Source: an uncultured Eubacteriales bacterium (GTDB lineage Bacteria > Bacillota > Clostridia > Christensenellales > Aristaeellaceae). Taken from it: a stretch of DNA of 64,000 nt. Within the stretch, counting starts at the first letter, position 1. The number at the start of each line of letters is the position of its first letter. This document shows positions 24,273 through 32,769 of this stretch, in pieces. The translations under genes were made by a program, and so were the position numbers. Location of the stretch: contig URUF01000005.1 in assembly GCA_900550955.1 (NCBI GenBank), positions 24,523-88,522 of the forward strand, read 5' to 3'. A model generated the notes under the pieces. That model had not been told where the DNA came from and searched no databases. It was given only the letters and a program-made list of their open reading frames with translations.

Positions 24273-25877
24273 ATGAGCTTGAAACGTCCTTCCCCAAGGC
24301 AGACCGCATGGCATAGCCGCGCGCACCGCGCGTGGTACCGCCTTTGCGCGGTCTGCCTTTCTTTGTACATCGGGTACGCGACCTATCTTTCGCAAAGCGC
24401 CTTTTTGCAGGGACGGGTAGAAACGGCCGCCTGCGGCCTGGGGTTCCTGCTTGTAAGCGGAGGCGTATGGCTTGCGCTCACCCAAGGCTGTGAAAGATGG
24501 TTTGCAAACGCCGCTCCAAGGCCCTGTGCGCAGCGCGCCAGGCTGGATGCGCGCGTGTACCTGATTGCGTTGGGCATTTGCCTGGCGGTTTTTGGATGCG
24601 CCTTCGCCGCGTGCTGGCCGGGCGGCGTTAGCTATGACGCGTCCAACCAATGGCGGCAGGCGCACTCCGGCGAGTTCAATAACTGGCATCCGCTGTTCCA
24701 TACGCTGCTGATTTGGCTTGTGACACGGGTATGCGACAGCTACCCCTTCGCCGTGTTTGTACAGATCGCTGCCTTTTCGGCAGCCATGGCCTACCTTACG
24801 GCCACGCTTAACAAGCGCGGCGTGCCCGCCTGGCTTGCGCTGGGCGCGCACGCGCTGGTTGCCGCCTCGCTGCCGGTGCGCAACACGCTGATGTATTTGG
24901 GCAAGGACAGCGCTATGACCATTGGCGTTATGGCGCTTACGGCGCAGGCGGTCAATATCCTTTATACGCGCGGCGAATGGCTGCGCAAGCCGCTGAACGC
25001 CATGGCTTTCGGAGCGGCGCTGGCGTTTGCCTCGCTGGTAAGGCACAATGCGTTTTTTTGGACGGTTCCGCTATTGTTGAGCGTGCTATTCGCCTTTGGA
25101 GGCGCAAGGCGCTTTGCCGCGTTGGCCGCGGGCGTGATGGCGGGGATCCTTGCGCTGGTGCAGGGGCCGCTGTACGGCGCGCTTGACGTGGTATATCCTT
25201 CCAACCTGGTGGAGGAGAGCGTTGGCGTGCCCATGACGGTTTTGGCGGATGTGAAGCAGCAAGCGCCTGAACTGCTGGATGAGGAAACAAACGCCTTTTT
25301 GGAATCTCTGGCTTCGGACGGGGCCTGGCGGGATACCTATGCGCCGCATAATTATAATTCCATCAAATTTACCTATGACCGTGAAAAAATTGCCTTCACG
25401 CCGCTTAGCAAGCTGCTGGGCATGACGGCGCGCACGGCCTTGCGCGCGCCGCGCATCGCATTTGAGGCTGTGAACGGGCTGACCGGCCTTGTATGGGATG
25501 TTACCGGCGAGAACCGCGGTTGGGAAAGCGTGCGCAATTCCGGCGACCTGGAGGAGGCCCGCTATGGCCGCGCCACCCTCAACAAAATAGGCGGGAAGCT
25601 TTGCGCCGCAATTGACGCGGTAATGTGCTGGCTGCCCATACGCTGGATTACGCAGAATATAGGCGTGCAGCAACTGCTGCTGCTTATGGTGGCGCTGTGG
25701 GCGTTGTACCGCCACGGCGTGCCCGCGCTGGCGCTGGCGCTGCCCGTGCTTGTGTATAACCTGGGAACGATGGCGTTGCTGTGCGGGAACGACGCGCGTT
25801 TCTTCCAATGCGCAATGACGGTGAGCGTTCCCTGCGCGCTGGCGCTGCTCTATCTGCCCCCATCCAAGGAGGCGTAG
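24273..25877 (+). CDS. Polytopic membrane protein, DUF6020-like
   Basis: A 534-aa protein with ~11-12 predicted membrane helices. CWPGGVSYDASNQWRQ (about residues 113-128) and NWHPLFHTLLIWL recall the PG-x-x-S-x-D and W-H-P patterns of DUF6020/GT-C-like glycosyltransferase membrane proteins, and RNTLMYLGKDSAM follows. The likely role is sugar transfer to a cell-surface polymer from a lipid carrier. The start ATG follows AAAGAGGC. Membership is judged by motif only. Confidence 0.65.
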   Translation: MSLKRPSPRQTAWHSRAHRAWYRLCAVCLSLYIGYATYLSQSAFLQGRVETAACGLGFLLVSGGVWLALTQGCERWFANAAPRPCAQRARLDARVYLIALGICLAVFGCAFAACWPGGVSYDASNQWRQAHSGEFNNWHPLFHTLLIWLVTRVCDSYPFAVFVQIAAFSAAMAYLTATLNKRGVPAWLALGAHALVAASLPVRNTLMYLGKDSAMTIGVMALTAQAVNILYTRGEWLRKPLNAMAFGAALAFASLVRHNAFFWTVPLLLSVLFAFGGARRFAALAAGVMAGILALVQGPLYGALDVVYPSNLVEESVGVPMTVLADVKQQAPELLDEETNAFLESLASDGAWRDTYAPHNYNSIKFTYDREKIAFTPLSKLLGMTARTALRAPRIAFEAVNGLTGLVWDVTGENRGWESVRNSGDLEEARYGRATLNKIGGKLCAAIDAVMCWLPIRWITQNIGVQQLLLLMVALWALYRHGVPALALALPVLVYNLGTMALLCGNDARFFQCAMTVSVPCALALLYLPPSKEA

Positions 25878-25883
25878 GCTGCC

Positions 25884-26645
25884 ATGCGGGGAACGGCACA
25901 AATGCTTTGGACGGTTTGCCCGCTGGCGCTGCTGGCGGGCTTTATCGACGCCGTTGCGGGCGGCGGCGGGTTGATTTCGCTGCCCGCGTACTACCTTGCG
26001 GGGCTGCCGGCCAGCACGGCGGCAGGCACAAACAAGCTATCCGCCACGATGGGTACGGCGCTGGCCGTGTACAATTATGGCTGCTCGGGTAAAATAAACA
26101 GACGGATTGGCCTGCTTTCCGGCATGGCGGCGGTGCTGTGCAGCACGATGGGCGTGCTTTTGATGAAGCAGCTTCCCGACCGCACGGTGCGCGTGCTGGT
26201 AATGTGCTGCATCCCCGTGGCTGCGGCGGCGACCCTGCGCGGGCGCAAGGGCGCGCGGGCGGCCGTAGAGCGCACGCCGGGGCAGACGGCCGCTTACGCC
26301 CTGCTGATTGGCAGCGCGATTGGCTTTTATGACGGGCTTGTGGGCCCGGGAACAGGCACGTTTTTGATTTTGTTATTCATTCAGGCCTTCGCGTTGGAGG
26401 ATGTAACGGCCAGCGGCACCGCCAAGGCGACCAACCTGTGCAGCAACCTGGCGGCGCTTACCAGCCTGCTGCTTACAGGCGACGTGCTATGGCTTTTGGG
26501 CCTGCCTGCCGGGCTGTGCGCCATGGCGGGCGCCGCCGTGGGCAGCCGCCTGACGATACGCAGGGGCGCAAAATTTGTACGCGGAATGATGCTGTGTGTG
26601 TTAGCGCTACTTCTTGCCAAAATGATTACGGATATGTTACAATAA
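25884..26645 (+). CDS. TauE/SafE-family anion exporter
   Basis: A 253-aa membrane protein with about eight helices. The N-terminal AGFIDAVAGGGGLISLPA and the matching GFYDGLVGPGTGTFL in the second half are the duplicated TauE/SafE signature. These proteins move sulfite, sulfonates or other organic anions. The start is taken at 25884 (ATG), seven bases after the preceding stop. The promoter of the anti-sigma/sigma pair lies in the last codons of this gene. Confidence 0.88.
   Translation: MRGTAQMLWTVCPLALLAGFIDAVAGGGGLISLPAYYLAGLPASTAAGTNKLSATMGTALAVYNYGCSGKINRRIGLLSGMAAVLCSTMGVLLMKQLPDRTVRVLVMCCIPVAAAATLRGRKGARAAVERTPGQTAAYALLIGSAIGFYDGLVGPGTGTFLILLFIQAFALEDVTASGTAKATNLCSNLAALTSLLLTGDVLWLLGLPAGLCAMAGAAVGSRLTIRRGAKFVRGMMLCVLALLLAKMITDMLQ
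26614..26643 (+). promoter_or_regulatory. Promoter of the anti-sigma-like/sigma factor pair
   Basis: TTGCCA (26614-26619), an 18-base spacer and TACAAT (26638-26643), ending at the stop codon of the TauE gene. The ATG is ~42 bases downstream, preceded by CGGAGG. Confidence 0.55.
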
Positions 26646-26684
26646 AGAGTGCTCTTGTGAAGTTTTGCTGCGGAGGTGCCCCGG

Positions 26685-27074
26685 ATGAACCAACCTGATC
26701 TTTCCGGCAAGGTACGCATCACCGTCCCGATTGGTTCGGAATACGCGCTTGTGGCCAGCATGGCCCTTTGCGGGCTTGGCATGCTGGCGGGATTGGACGT
26801 GGACATGCTGGGCGATCTTAGAACCGTTGCGGCGGAATGCTTGGATTGCCTGGCCCATCAATCGGGAAGGCCCGAAAGCATCTCTATGGAGGCCTATGTG
26901 GCCGGGAACCGGCTGCTGATGCGCTTTCAGGCGCAGAACCGCATGCATGCCCAGGAGGGCGACGCGCTGGATTTGGACATTACGCGCGGCGTATTGGAAA
27001 CGCTGGTGCCGGATGTGCATTTGGACGTAGATGGCGGCGGCGTGCATAGCATTGAATGCTCCATGCCTGTATGA
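26685..27074 (+). CDS. RsbW/SpoIIAB-like anti-sigma protein lacking the ATP-binding boxes
   Basis: A 129-aa protein immediately upstream of a SigB/F/G-type sigma gene. Its N-terminal half (VRITVPIGSEYALVASMALCGLG ... DLRTVAAECLDCLAHQ) follows the start of the HATPase fold of RsbW and SpoIIAB. In the N-box the Glu is kept, but the Asn that coordinates magnesium is Cys, and the DxGxG and G2 boxes are absent. It is therefore probably a sigma-binding protein without kinase activity, or a degenerate one. Start ATG at 26685 follows CGGAGG at eight bases. This is an inference from context and weak similarity. Confidence 0.55.
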   Translation: MNQPDLSGKVRITVPIGSEYALVASMALCGLGMLAGLDVDMLGDLRTVAAECLDCLAHQSGRPESISMEAYVAGNRLLMRFQAQNRMHAQEGDALDLDITRGVLETLVPDVHLDVDGGGVHSIECSMPV

Positions 27075-27089
27075 GGATGGAGGAAGGCC

Positions 27090-27824
27090 ATGAACGACGA
27101 GCATTTGAACCCGCTATTGGAGCGGTATGCCGCCAACCGCGATCCCGCCCTGAGGGACGAGCTGTTTGAGGCCTATTTGCCGCTGGCGCATGCCGTGGCC
27201 CGCAAGTTCAGCGGGCGGGGCGTGGAGCTTGAGGATTTGCAGCAGGTGGCCGGCATGGCGCTGCTAAAGGCGCTGGAACGCTTTGAACCGGGCAGGGGCT
27301 TCCGCTTTGTGACGTATGCGGTGCCAACGATCACGGGGGACGTGCGCAACCACCTGCGCGACCACAGCGCCATGGTGCGCCTGCCGCGCGATATGCGGCA
27401 GAGGCTGTACCAGATGACGCGCGAGCAGGAGCGTTTTGAAAGCGAGCATCTGCGCGCGCCCAGCGCGCAGGAGCTTGCCCAGCGCTTGGGCATAACGGCG
27501 GTGGAACTGCTGGCGCTACTGGCGCTGCGCGCGCAGGGCGAGGTGGTGTCCCTGGATGCGCCGGTGGGCGAGGAGGAAGGCGCGAACCTTGCCGAGCTGC
27601 TGGGCGAAACGGACGCCTCCTTTGAGCGTATGGAACGCCGGGATTGGATGGAATGGGTTTTATCGAAGGTTGGCGATATGGAACGCGAGCTGTTGCTTAT
27701 GCGTTACCGCGACGGCTTGGGGCAGCGGGAAACCGCGAAGCGCCTGGGAATTTCGCAGATGCAGGTATCGCGCGTGGAAAGGCGCGTATTAAGCCGCCTG
27801 CGCGCTATGGAGGCGCGGGCGTAG
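27090..27824 (+). CDS. Alternative sigma factor of the SigB/SigF/SigG family
   Basis: A 244-aa sigma-70-type factor. Region 2 spans about residues 25-95 (VELEDLQQVAGMALLKALERF, then FVTYAVPTITGDVRNHLRD, the TYAVP motif being typical of SigB/F/G). Region 3 follows (LRAPSAQELAQRLGI). Region 4 has the helix-turn-helix LGQRETAKRLGISQMQVSR. It is preceded at 15 bp by the anti-sigma-like gene, as in spoIIAB-sigF and rsbW-sigB. It is either the forespore-type factor of a sporulation locus without spoIIAA or a stress-type factor. Confidence 0.85.
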   Translation: MNDEHLNPLLERYAANRDPALRDELFEAYLPLAHAVARKFSGRGVELEDLQQVAGMALLKALERFEPGRGFRFVTYAVPTITGDVRNHLRDHSAMVRLPRDMRQRLYQMTREQERFESEHLRAPSAQELAQRLGITAVELLALLALRAQGEVVSLDAPVGEEEGANLAELLGETDASFERMERRDWMEWVLSKVGDMERELLLMRYRDGLGQRETAKRLGISQMQVSRVERRVLSRLRAMEARA

Positions 27825-27884
27825 CCGCCTGGAAGCAGCCCCTTAAAAACGAGCTGAGAGCGTTTGGAAAGGAAGTGAACGCGC

Positions 27885-29366
27885 GTGCAGCCGGATCAGA
27901 ATCAGCCGCGGGGCCCCTATGCGCCCGATGCGGGCGCGCAGGCAAATTGGCCGCCGAACAGCGTGCCAGGCCAGGGCTTTGGCACGGTGCCGCCGCAGGG
28001 ATGGCCGCAGGAACAGCAAGCCTGGCCGCAGGGGCAGCCCTACCCGCCGTATACGCCGGAGCAGCTTCAGCAAATGCAATATGAGGCCTATATGCAGCAA
28101 ATGCCGGAGATGCCCACCGCGCAGCAGCCCCAGCAGGAGCCGCCCCGTAAAAAGCGCAAAAAGAAAAAGCAGGGCGGAGGAAGCGGCGGGGCCGTTTGGA
28201 AAACGCTGATTGCCTTGGTGCTGATTGGCGGCGCGGCATGGTATTTTTTAAAGGATATGCTGGTTGACACGCGACAGAGCACCGCCGTTATCGAAATGGG
28301 AACGCTGGGCACCTCCTATACGGGCGACGCGCTGATTGTGCGCAACGAAACCGCGTACGACGAGGAAGGCGTGCAGTATATCGATTATGTGGCGCAGGAG
28401 GGCAGCGTGGTGTACCGCGGCGACGTGGTGTGCTATGTGTACTCCACGGGATACAGCAGCAAGGAAATGACAGCCTTGCAGGACTGCCGCGATCAAATCA
28501 AGGATTATCAGCAAACCCTTCTGAAAAGCGAAACCAACTTTGACCAGAAGATGATCCGCCTGGAGAGCGATGTTGTGGAGCGCGGGCTGGAGGTGCGCAG
28601 CCTTGTGCAGGGCGCCCGCGGCAACCTGATCAACCAGGAGCGCATATTGAAAACGGCCATTACCCAGCGGCAGAGCTATTTCCGCAGCAAATATTCCAGC
28701 GATATGCGCCTTAACCGCCTCTATGACGACGAGAGCAACCAGCAGCGCCGCATTGACAGCTGGATTAACCAAACCGTGGCTACGCAGGAGAGCATTGTAA
28801 GCTTTTATACCGACGGCTTTGAATACGCGCTCACGCCCACGGAGTATGAAAAGTACACCCCCTCGCAGGTGCGCTCCATGATTAACGGCGAGAAGCCCCA
28901 GACCTCCACCGCGGCGCGCGGGCGCACCAACCTGTACCGCCTGGTTAAGCAAAACAACTACGCGGTGCTTATGCTGGTGCGCAACACCAACTGGAACCCC
29001 GTGGAAGGAACCACCTATAAGCTGGTGCTGGAGCAGTTTTCCAACACCGTGGTGGATGCGCAGGTGCTTTCCTTCACGCGCTCAGGCGGCGAGCTATTGC
29101 TGCGCCTGGCCGTGATTGGCGATGTGCGGGACGTGCTGTATATGCGCACCTGCCAGGCGCAGCTTGGCGAGTACGTGGACTGCCTGCAGGTGCCCCAGGG
29201 AGCTCTGTATACCCAGAACAACGCTACCGGCGTAGTGGTGACGACGGAGGACAACCAGGTGTTTATTCCGGTAACGGTGCTGCGCCAGGAGGGCGGAAAG
29301 GCGTATATTTCCCCCATTCAAACGGGTGTGCTCACGGCCGGGCAGACCGTGCGGCTTTTCAAATAG
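27885..29366 (+). CDS. HlyD-like membrane-anchored protein with Pro/Gln-rich cytoplasmic tail
   Basis: A 493-aa protein. Residues 1-90 are Pro/Gln/Gly-rich and end in a very basic patch (KKRKKKK); one membrane helix follows at ~103-122; the rest is extracytoplasmic. It has a split barrel-sandwich/lipoyl-like part (YIDYVAQEGSVVYRGDVVCYVYSTGYS), a helical region (~185-270) and a C-terminal beta domain, as in HlyD/efflux adaptor proteins. No ABC or MFS partner is adjacent. Instead it leads the ylmE-sepF-yggT-ylmH-divIVA division cluster. GTG start after GGAAAGGAAG. Confidence 0.7.
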   Translation: MQPDQNQPRGPYAPDAGAQANWPPNSVPGQGFGTVPPQGWPQEQQAWPQGQPYPPYTPEQLQQMQYEAYMQQMPEMPTAQQPQQEPPRKKRKKKKQGGGSGGAVWKTLIALVLIGGAAWYFLKDMLVDTRQSTAVIEMGTLGTSYTGDALIVRNETAYDEEGVQYIDYVAQEGSVVYRGDVVCYVYSTGYSSKEMTALQDCRDQIKDYQQTLLKSETNFDQKMIRLESDVVERGLEVRSLVQGARGNLINQERILKTAITQRQSYFRSKYSSDMRLNRLYDDESNQQRRIDSWINQTVATQESIVSFYTDGFEYALTPTEYEKYTPSQVRSMINGEKPQTSTAARGRTNLYRLVKQNNYAVLMLVRNTNWNPVEGTTYKLVLEQFSNTVVDAQVLSFTRSGGELLLRLAVIGDVRDVLYMRTCQAQLGEYVDCLQVPQGALYTQNNATGVVVTTEDNQVFIPVTVLRQEGGKAYISPIQTGVLTAGQTVRLFK

Positions 29367-29388
29367 CGAAAGGCACGGGTGACGAAAT

Positions 29389-30132
29389 ATGGATGAAGAA
29401 TTGCGTGGGGCAGGCCAGAACCAAGTAAATTCAACGCTTTTAGACGATGTGGAGCCGGATGTGCTGGGCCGGAATGTGTCAAACGTTTTGGCGAATCTGT
29501 CTAAAAATACTTACAAAAATTCTCCGCCGGCAAGGCTGATCGCCGTTACCAAGACGGTTTCGCCGGGGGTGATTAACGCCCTAAAACCCTTGAAAATCCT
29601 GGATATTGGCGAGAATCGGGCGCAGGTAGCCCTGCCGAAACTGCCAAAAATTGCGCCGGAATTTCGGCTGCATTGGATTGGAAGGTTGCAAACCAACAAA
29701 GTGAAAGGTATAATAGACCATGTATGTATGCTGCATACCCTTGACCGTATGGCGCTCGCACAGGAAGTGGAACGCCGCGCGGGGGAGCGCGGGCGGGTGC
29801 TGCCGGCGCTGGTGCAGGTAAACATCGCGCGCGAGCCGCAAAAGGGCGGCATGCCGGTGGAGGAAGTACCTGGATTTTTGCGGCAGATGCGGGATTTTCC
29901 CAATATCCATGTGGAAGGGCTTATGAGCATTATGCCCCTGGGCGCGCCCGAGGACGTTCTGGAGGACTTATTTCGGGGCATGCGCGCGCTGTTTGAGCGG
30001 ATGCGCGACGAGGCCTTCCCAAACGTGGAAATGCGGGAGCTATCCATGGGAATGTCCAATGATTATGTGATTGCTGCGCGCGAGGGCGCTACGATGGTGC
30101 GAATCGGCACGGCGTTATACCGCCGGGATTGA
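29389..30132 (+). CDS. ylmE: YggS/YlmE-family pyridoxal-phosphate homeostasis protein
   Basis: A 247-aa PLP-binding TIM-barrel protein controlling PLP and amino-acid pools. The PLP lysine lies in LIAVTKTV (about residue 54), and the family motifs DIGENRAQ, HWIGRLQTNK, LVQVNIARE and LSMGMSNDY are present. There is a ~25-residue N-terminal extension. It sits at its usual place before sepF in the Gram-positive division cluster. Confidence 0.93.
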   Translation: MDEELRGAGQNQVNSTLLDDVEPDVLGRNVSNVLANLSKNTYKNSPPARLIAVTKTVSPGVINALKPLKILDIGENRAQVALPKLPKIAPEFRLHWIGRLQTNKVKGIIDHVCMLHTLDRMALAQEVERRAGERGRVLPALVQVNIAREPQKGGMPVEEVPGFLRQMRDFPNIHVEGLMSIMPLGAPEDVLEDLFRGMRALFERMRDEAFPNVEMRELSMGMSNDYVIAAREGATMVRIGTALYRRD

Positions 30133-30159
30133 CCGCTTCGCCATAGGGGGTTCATCAAT

Positions 30160-31125
30160 TTGGGAATCTTTCGCAAGGTCGGGGAATGGCTGACGGAAAA
30201 AAGCGACCGCTTTATTCGCGGCGAGGCCGAGGGCGCTGGCGGCTATTATGGCTCCAGAGAGGCCGAACAGGCGTATGGCAACATGGAGCAGCCCATGGAA
30301 GGCGCGGAGAACCTTGAAGGGGAGGAAGCGCCCCGCAAGCCGCTGGACCCGTTTGGGCATGGCGAGGGCGATTATGGCGGACGCGTGCCCTATCGCAGCC
30401 GGTATGATTTGGAGCGCGAGGCGCAGCAGGCCGCAAGGCGGCCGGAGCCCCAGCCCCAGCCGCAGATGCAGCAGCCGGCGCCGCAGCAGGTGCCCCAGGC
30501 GCAGCAGCAGGGCATGTACCAGCAGCAGGCCTATGCGCAGCCGGCCAGCAATGTGGTGCCCTTTCCCGGCATGCAGCGCACCGCGGATGGCTCCGTATAC
30601 GCGCATGTGGAGTATATTGTGCTTTTGCGCAGCCGCAATGAATGCAAGGACGTGATCGCCTATATCAAGGCCAATGCGTCCGTATTCCTGAATATGGAGT
30701 TTATTGCCAGCGACAGCGAGCGCCAGCGCTGCGTGGATATGCTTAGCGGCGCGGCCTATACGCTTGGCTGCGCGCTGAATAAGATTTCCCCGCGCGGGAT
30801 CTACCTGATTTCCTCGCCCTCGGTGCGGGTGGTGCTGGATCCTGCAATGCAGAAGTTTACCGCAGCCCCGGAGGCGCAGGGCTTTGTGAGGCAGCGTTAT
30901 GACGCCGAAAGCTACCGCGGCGGCTACGCCTACCAGCAGCAGCCCGCGCAGGAGCCCCAGCAGCCGGTGAGCGGCTTCTCCTCCGGCTCGCCCACAACGC
31001 GCTTTCAGGCGCAGGGCACGCAGCGCATGCCCACAAGCTTCGGCAGCATGATGGCGGGCAGCGCCACGGGAATGTACGCCCCGGTCAACGGGGCCACGGG
31101 CCGCTATGCGACGGCCCAGCAGTAA
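30160..31125 (+). CDS. sepF: Cell division protein SepF, long form
   Basis: A 321-aa protein. The N-terminal amphipathic membrane anchor (MGIFRKVGEWL) and the SepF core (about residues 145-235, HVEYIVLLRSRNECKDVIAY to GIYLISSPSVRV) are clear. SepF bundles FtsZ filaments and tethers them to the membrane. The linker (residues ~30-140) and C-terminal tail are Gln/Pro-rich low complexity, making the protein about twice the usual 150 aa. TTG start with AGGGGG upstream. Confidence 0.92.
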   Translation: MGIFRKVGEWLTEKSDRFIRGEAEGAGGYYGSREAEQAYGNMEQPMEGAENLEGEEAPRKPLDPFGHGEGDYGGRVPYRSRYDLEREAQQAARRPEPQPQPQMQQPAPQQVPQAQQQGMYQQQAYAQPASNVVPFPGMQRTADGSVYAHVEYIVLLRSRNECKDVIAYIKANASVFLNMEFIASDSERQRCVDMLSGAAYTLGCALNKISPRGIYLISSPSVRVVLDPAMQKFTAAPEAQGFVRQRYDAESYRGGYAYQQQPAQEPQQPVSGFSSGSPTTRFQAQGTQRMPTSFGSMMAGSATGMYAPVNGATGRYATAQQ

Positions 31126-31137
31126 GGAGCGGATAAG

Positions 31138-31416
31138 ATGATTTCTGCCCTGTTGGGAATAGTTGCTTGGGTGTTGAGGCTGATTAGCTTTGCGCTACTT
31201 ATTTACTGCGTGATGAGCTTTGTGATGCCGCAAAGCGATGTTATGCGCAAGGCGGCGGGGTATGTGGAGCCGGTTTTGCGCCCGTTCCGCGAGCTGTTGT
31301 ATAAATATTTTCCGAAGCTGCGGACGCTTCCGCTGGACTTTTCGCCGCTGGCCGTATGGCTGGTGATCGACATCCTGATGTGGGTTTTGAACCTGCTGAG
31401 GCGAATTCTTCGCTGA
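31138..31416 (+). CDS. ylmG: YggT-family membrane protein
   Basis: A 92-aa protein with two hydrophobic helices (residues ~4-30 and ~66-88) separated by a loop containing MPQSDVMRKAAGYVEPVLRPFRELL, the YggT/YlmG signature. It is part of the division cluster, possibly affecting nucleoid or FtsZ organisation. The stop codon overlaps the ylmH ATG (TGATG). Confidence 0.88.
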   Translation: MISALLGIVAWVLRLISFALLIYCVMSFVMPQSDVMRKAAGYVEPVLRPFRELLYKYFPKLRTLPLDFSPLAVWLVIDILMWVLNLLRRILR

Positions 31417-32171
31417 TGCGCGGCGAGGAGGATGCGGCTCAAACAGCCAAGCGGCTTGAGGAGCTGGCGGCGCGGGCGGAGCGCACAGGCGCGCCCTGCT
31501 TCACGGGGTTTTTATCCCCCGCGGAGGCGGAGCTGGCCCGGATGGCCGCGCAAAAGCGGCGGGTTGAGGTGCTGCTGGAGGGCGGATATGAGGGCGCGGA
31601 ACGCTGCATGGCCTGCTTTGCGGGCGCGTGGGAGGAACCCTTTCCCATTGCGGCGCTTGAGCTTGCGTGGCCGCACCAAAGCGCGCCCGGCCACCGCGAT
31701 GTGCTGGGCGCGGTGATGGGGCTGGGTCTTAAGCGGGAGTGCGTGGGCGATATTGTGGTTTTGGAGGAGCGCGCCTATTTGTTTGCACAGCGGCGCATGG
31801 CGGAGCATATCGCCGCTGCGCTGGACAGCGCGGGCCGCACGAAGCTGCGGGTTTCCATGCTGGCGGAGCTGCCCAGGCTGGAGCCGCCCAAGGGCGTGGA
31901 GCTGCGCGGCACCGTATCCAGCATGCGGCTGGACGCGGTGCTGGGTGAAGGCTTCAGCCTGTCGCGAGCAAGCGCGGCAGAGCTGGTTGCCGCCGGGCGG
32001 GTCAAGCTGCGCCATGTTCCCACCGAGCGCGCGGACGCGCGCATAAAGCAGGGCGACGCAATTTCCGCGCGCGGCTACGGCCGCCTGGTAGTACAGGAGA
32101 TTGGCGCTCCCACCAAAAAGGGCCGTCTGCCGATTCGGCTGATACGATACGGCGAAAGCCGGAAGCATTAA
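31416..32171 (+). CDS. ylmH: YlmH-like RNA-binding S4-domain protein
   Basis: A 251-aa protein. The N-terminal part (FTGFLSPAEAELARMAA, then LGAVMGLGLKRECVGDIVV) matches YlmH, and the C-terminal S4 RNA-binding domain spans about 170-240 (SSMRLDAVLGEGFSLSRASAAELVAAGRV). YlmH binds ribosomes/tRNA and is implicated in rescue of stalled 50S complexes. The start ATG overlaps the YggT stop by one base. Confidence 0.9.
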   Translation: MRGEEDAAQTAKRLEELAARAERTGAPCFTGFLSPAEAELARMAAQKRRVEVLLEGGYEGAERCMACFAGAWEEPFPIAALELAWPHQSAPGHRDVLGAVMGLGLKRECVGDIVVLEERAYLFAQRRMAEHIAAALDSAGRTKLRVSMLAELPRLEPPKGVELRGTVSSMRLDAVLGEGFSLSRASAAELVAAGRVKLRHVPTERADARIKQGDAISARGYGRLVVQEIGAPTKKGRLPIRLIRYGESRKH

Positions 32172-32195
32172 CCCGTAGATGAAAGGAGAATCCCC

Positions 32196-32708
32196 ATGGC
32201 ATTGACGATTGACGATATCTACGACAAAGAGTTTGCGCTCAAAGGCGGCGGATACGACCGCAACGACGTGGATCAGTTTTTGGATGAAATCTGCGACGAG
32301 ATGACCAATATGCAGGAGCATATTGACCGCCTGGAGGCGGAGCTTAAGCAGGCGCGCGCGGACGCCGAGGCCGCGCGCGAGGCTGTGAAGCCTGCGCCCC
32401 AGCCCGTCGCCCGGGCGGAAGCGCCTGTGGCGCGTACCAGCGAAACGCTGGAGAGCATTTTGCTAAGCGCCCAGCGTTTGGCGGACGAGGCTGTGGAGAA
32501 CGCCAAGAGCAAGGCGGAAGCCATCGTCAAGGAGGCGGAGGAGAAGGCCGGCCAGATCGTGGACGACGCGCAGGCCGAAAAGACCGCGCTAAGCGGCGAA
32601 CTGGAAACGCTGCGCAAAAACGCGGCCGATTACAAGGACGGTCTGCTTGCCCTGCTGAACAAGCACAAGAGCATGTTGGAAAACGACAGCTTCTTCAAAA
32701 AGCAATAA
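32196..32708 (+). CDS. divIVA: DivIVA-domain protein
   Basis: A 170-aa coiled-coil protein. Residues 1-35 (LTIDDIYDKEFALKGGGYDR) form the lipid-binding N-terminal domain, with the Phe and basic residue that insert into curved membrane. Coiled coils occupy ~35-65 and ~95-160, separated by a Pro/Ala-rich linker. DivIVA marks septa and poles. It ends the division cluster; a palindrome follows. ATG preceded by AAAGGAGAA. Confidence 0.93.
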   Translation: MALTIDDIYDKEFALKGGGYDRNDVDQFLDEICDEMTNMQEHIDRLEAELKQARADAEAAREAVKPAPQPVARAEAPVARTSETLESILLSAQRLADEAVENAKSKAEAIVKEAEEKAGQIVDDAQAEKTALSGELETLRKNAADYKDGLLALLNKHKSMLENDSFFKKQ

Positions 32709-32724
32709 GAGCGCGCCCTTCCCA

Positions 32725-32766
32725 AAAGGGAGCCTTCGCGTTGGAATATCCGCAAAGGCTCCCTTT
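32725..32766. terminator. Inverted repeat between convergent divIVA and rRNA methyltransferase genes
   Basis: A perfect 12-bp stem (AAAGGGAGCCTT) with an 18-base loop. The T-run is short in both directions (CTTTGCC on plus, CTTTTGGG on minus), so it is a modest bidirectional terminator. Confidence 0.6.
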
Positions 32767-32769
32767 GCC

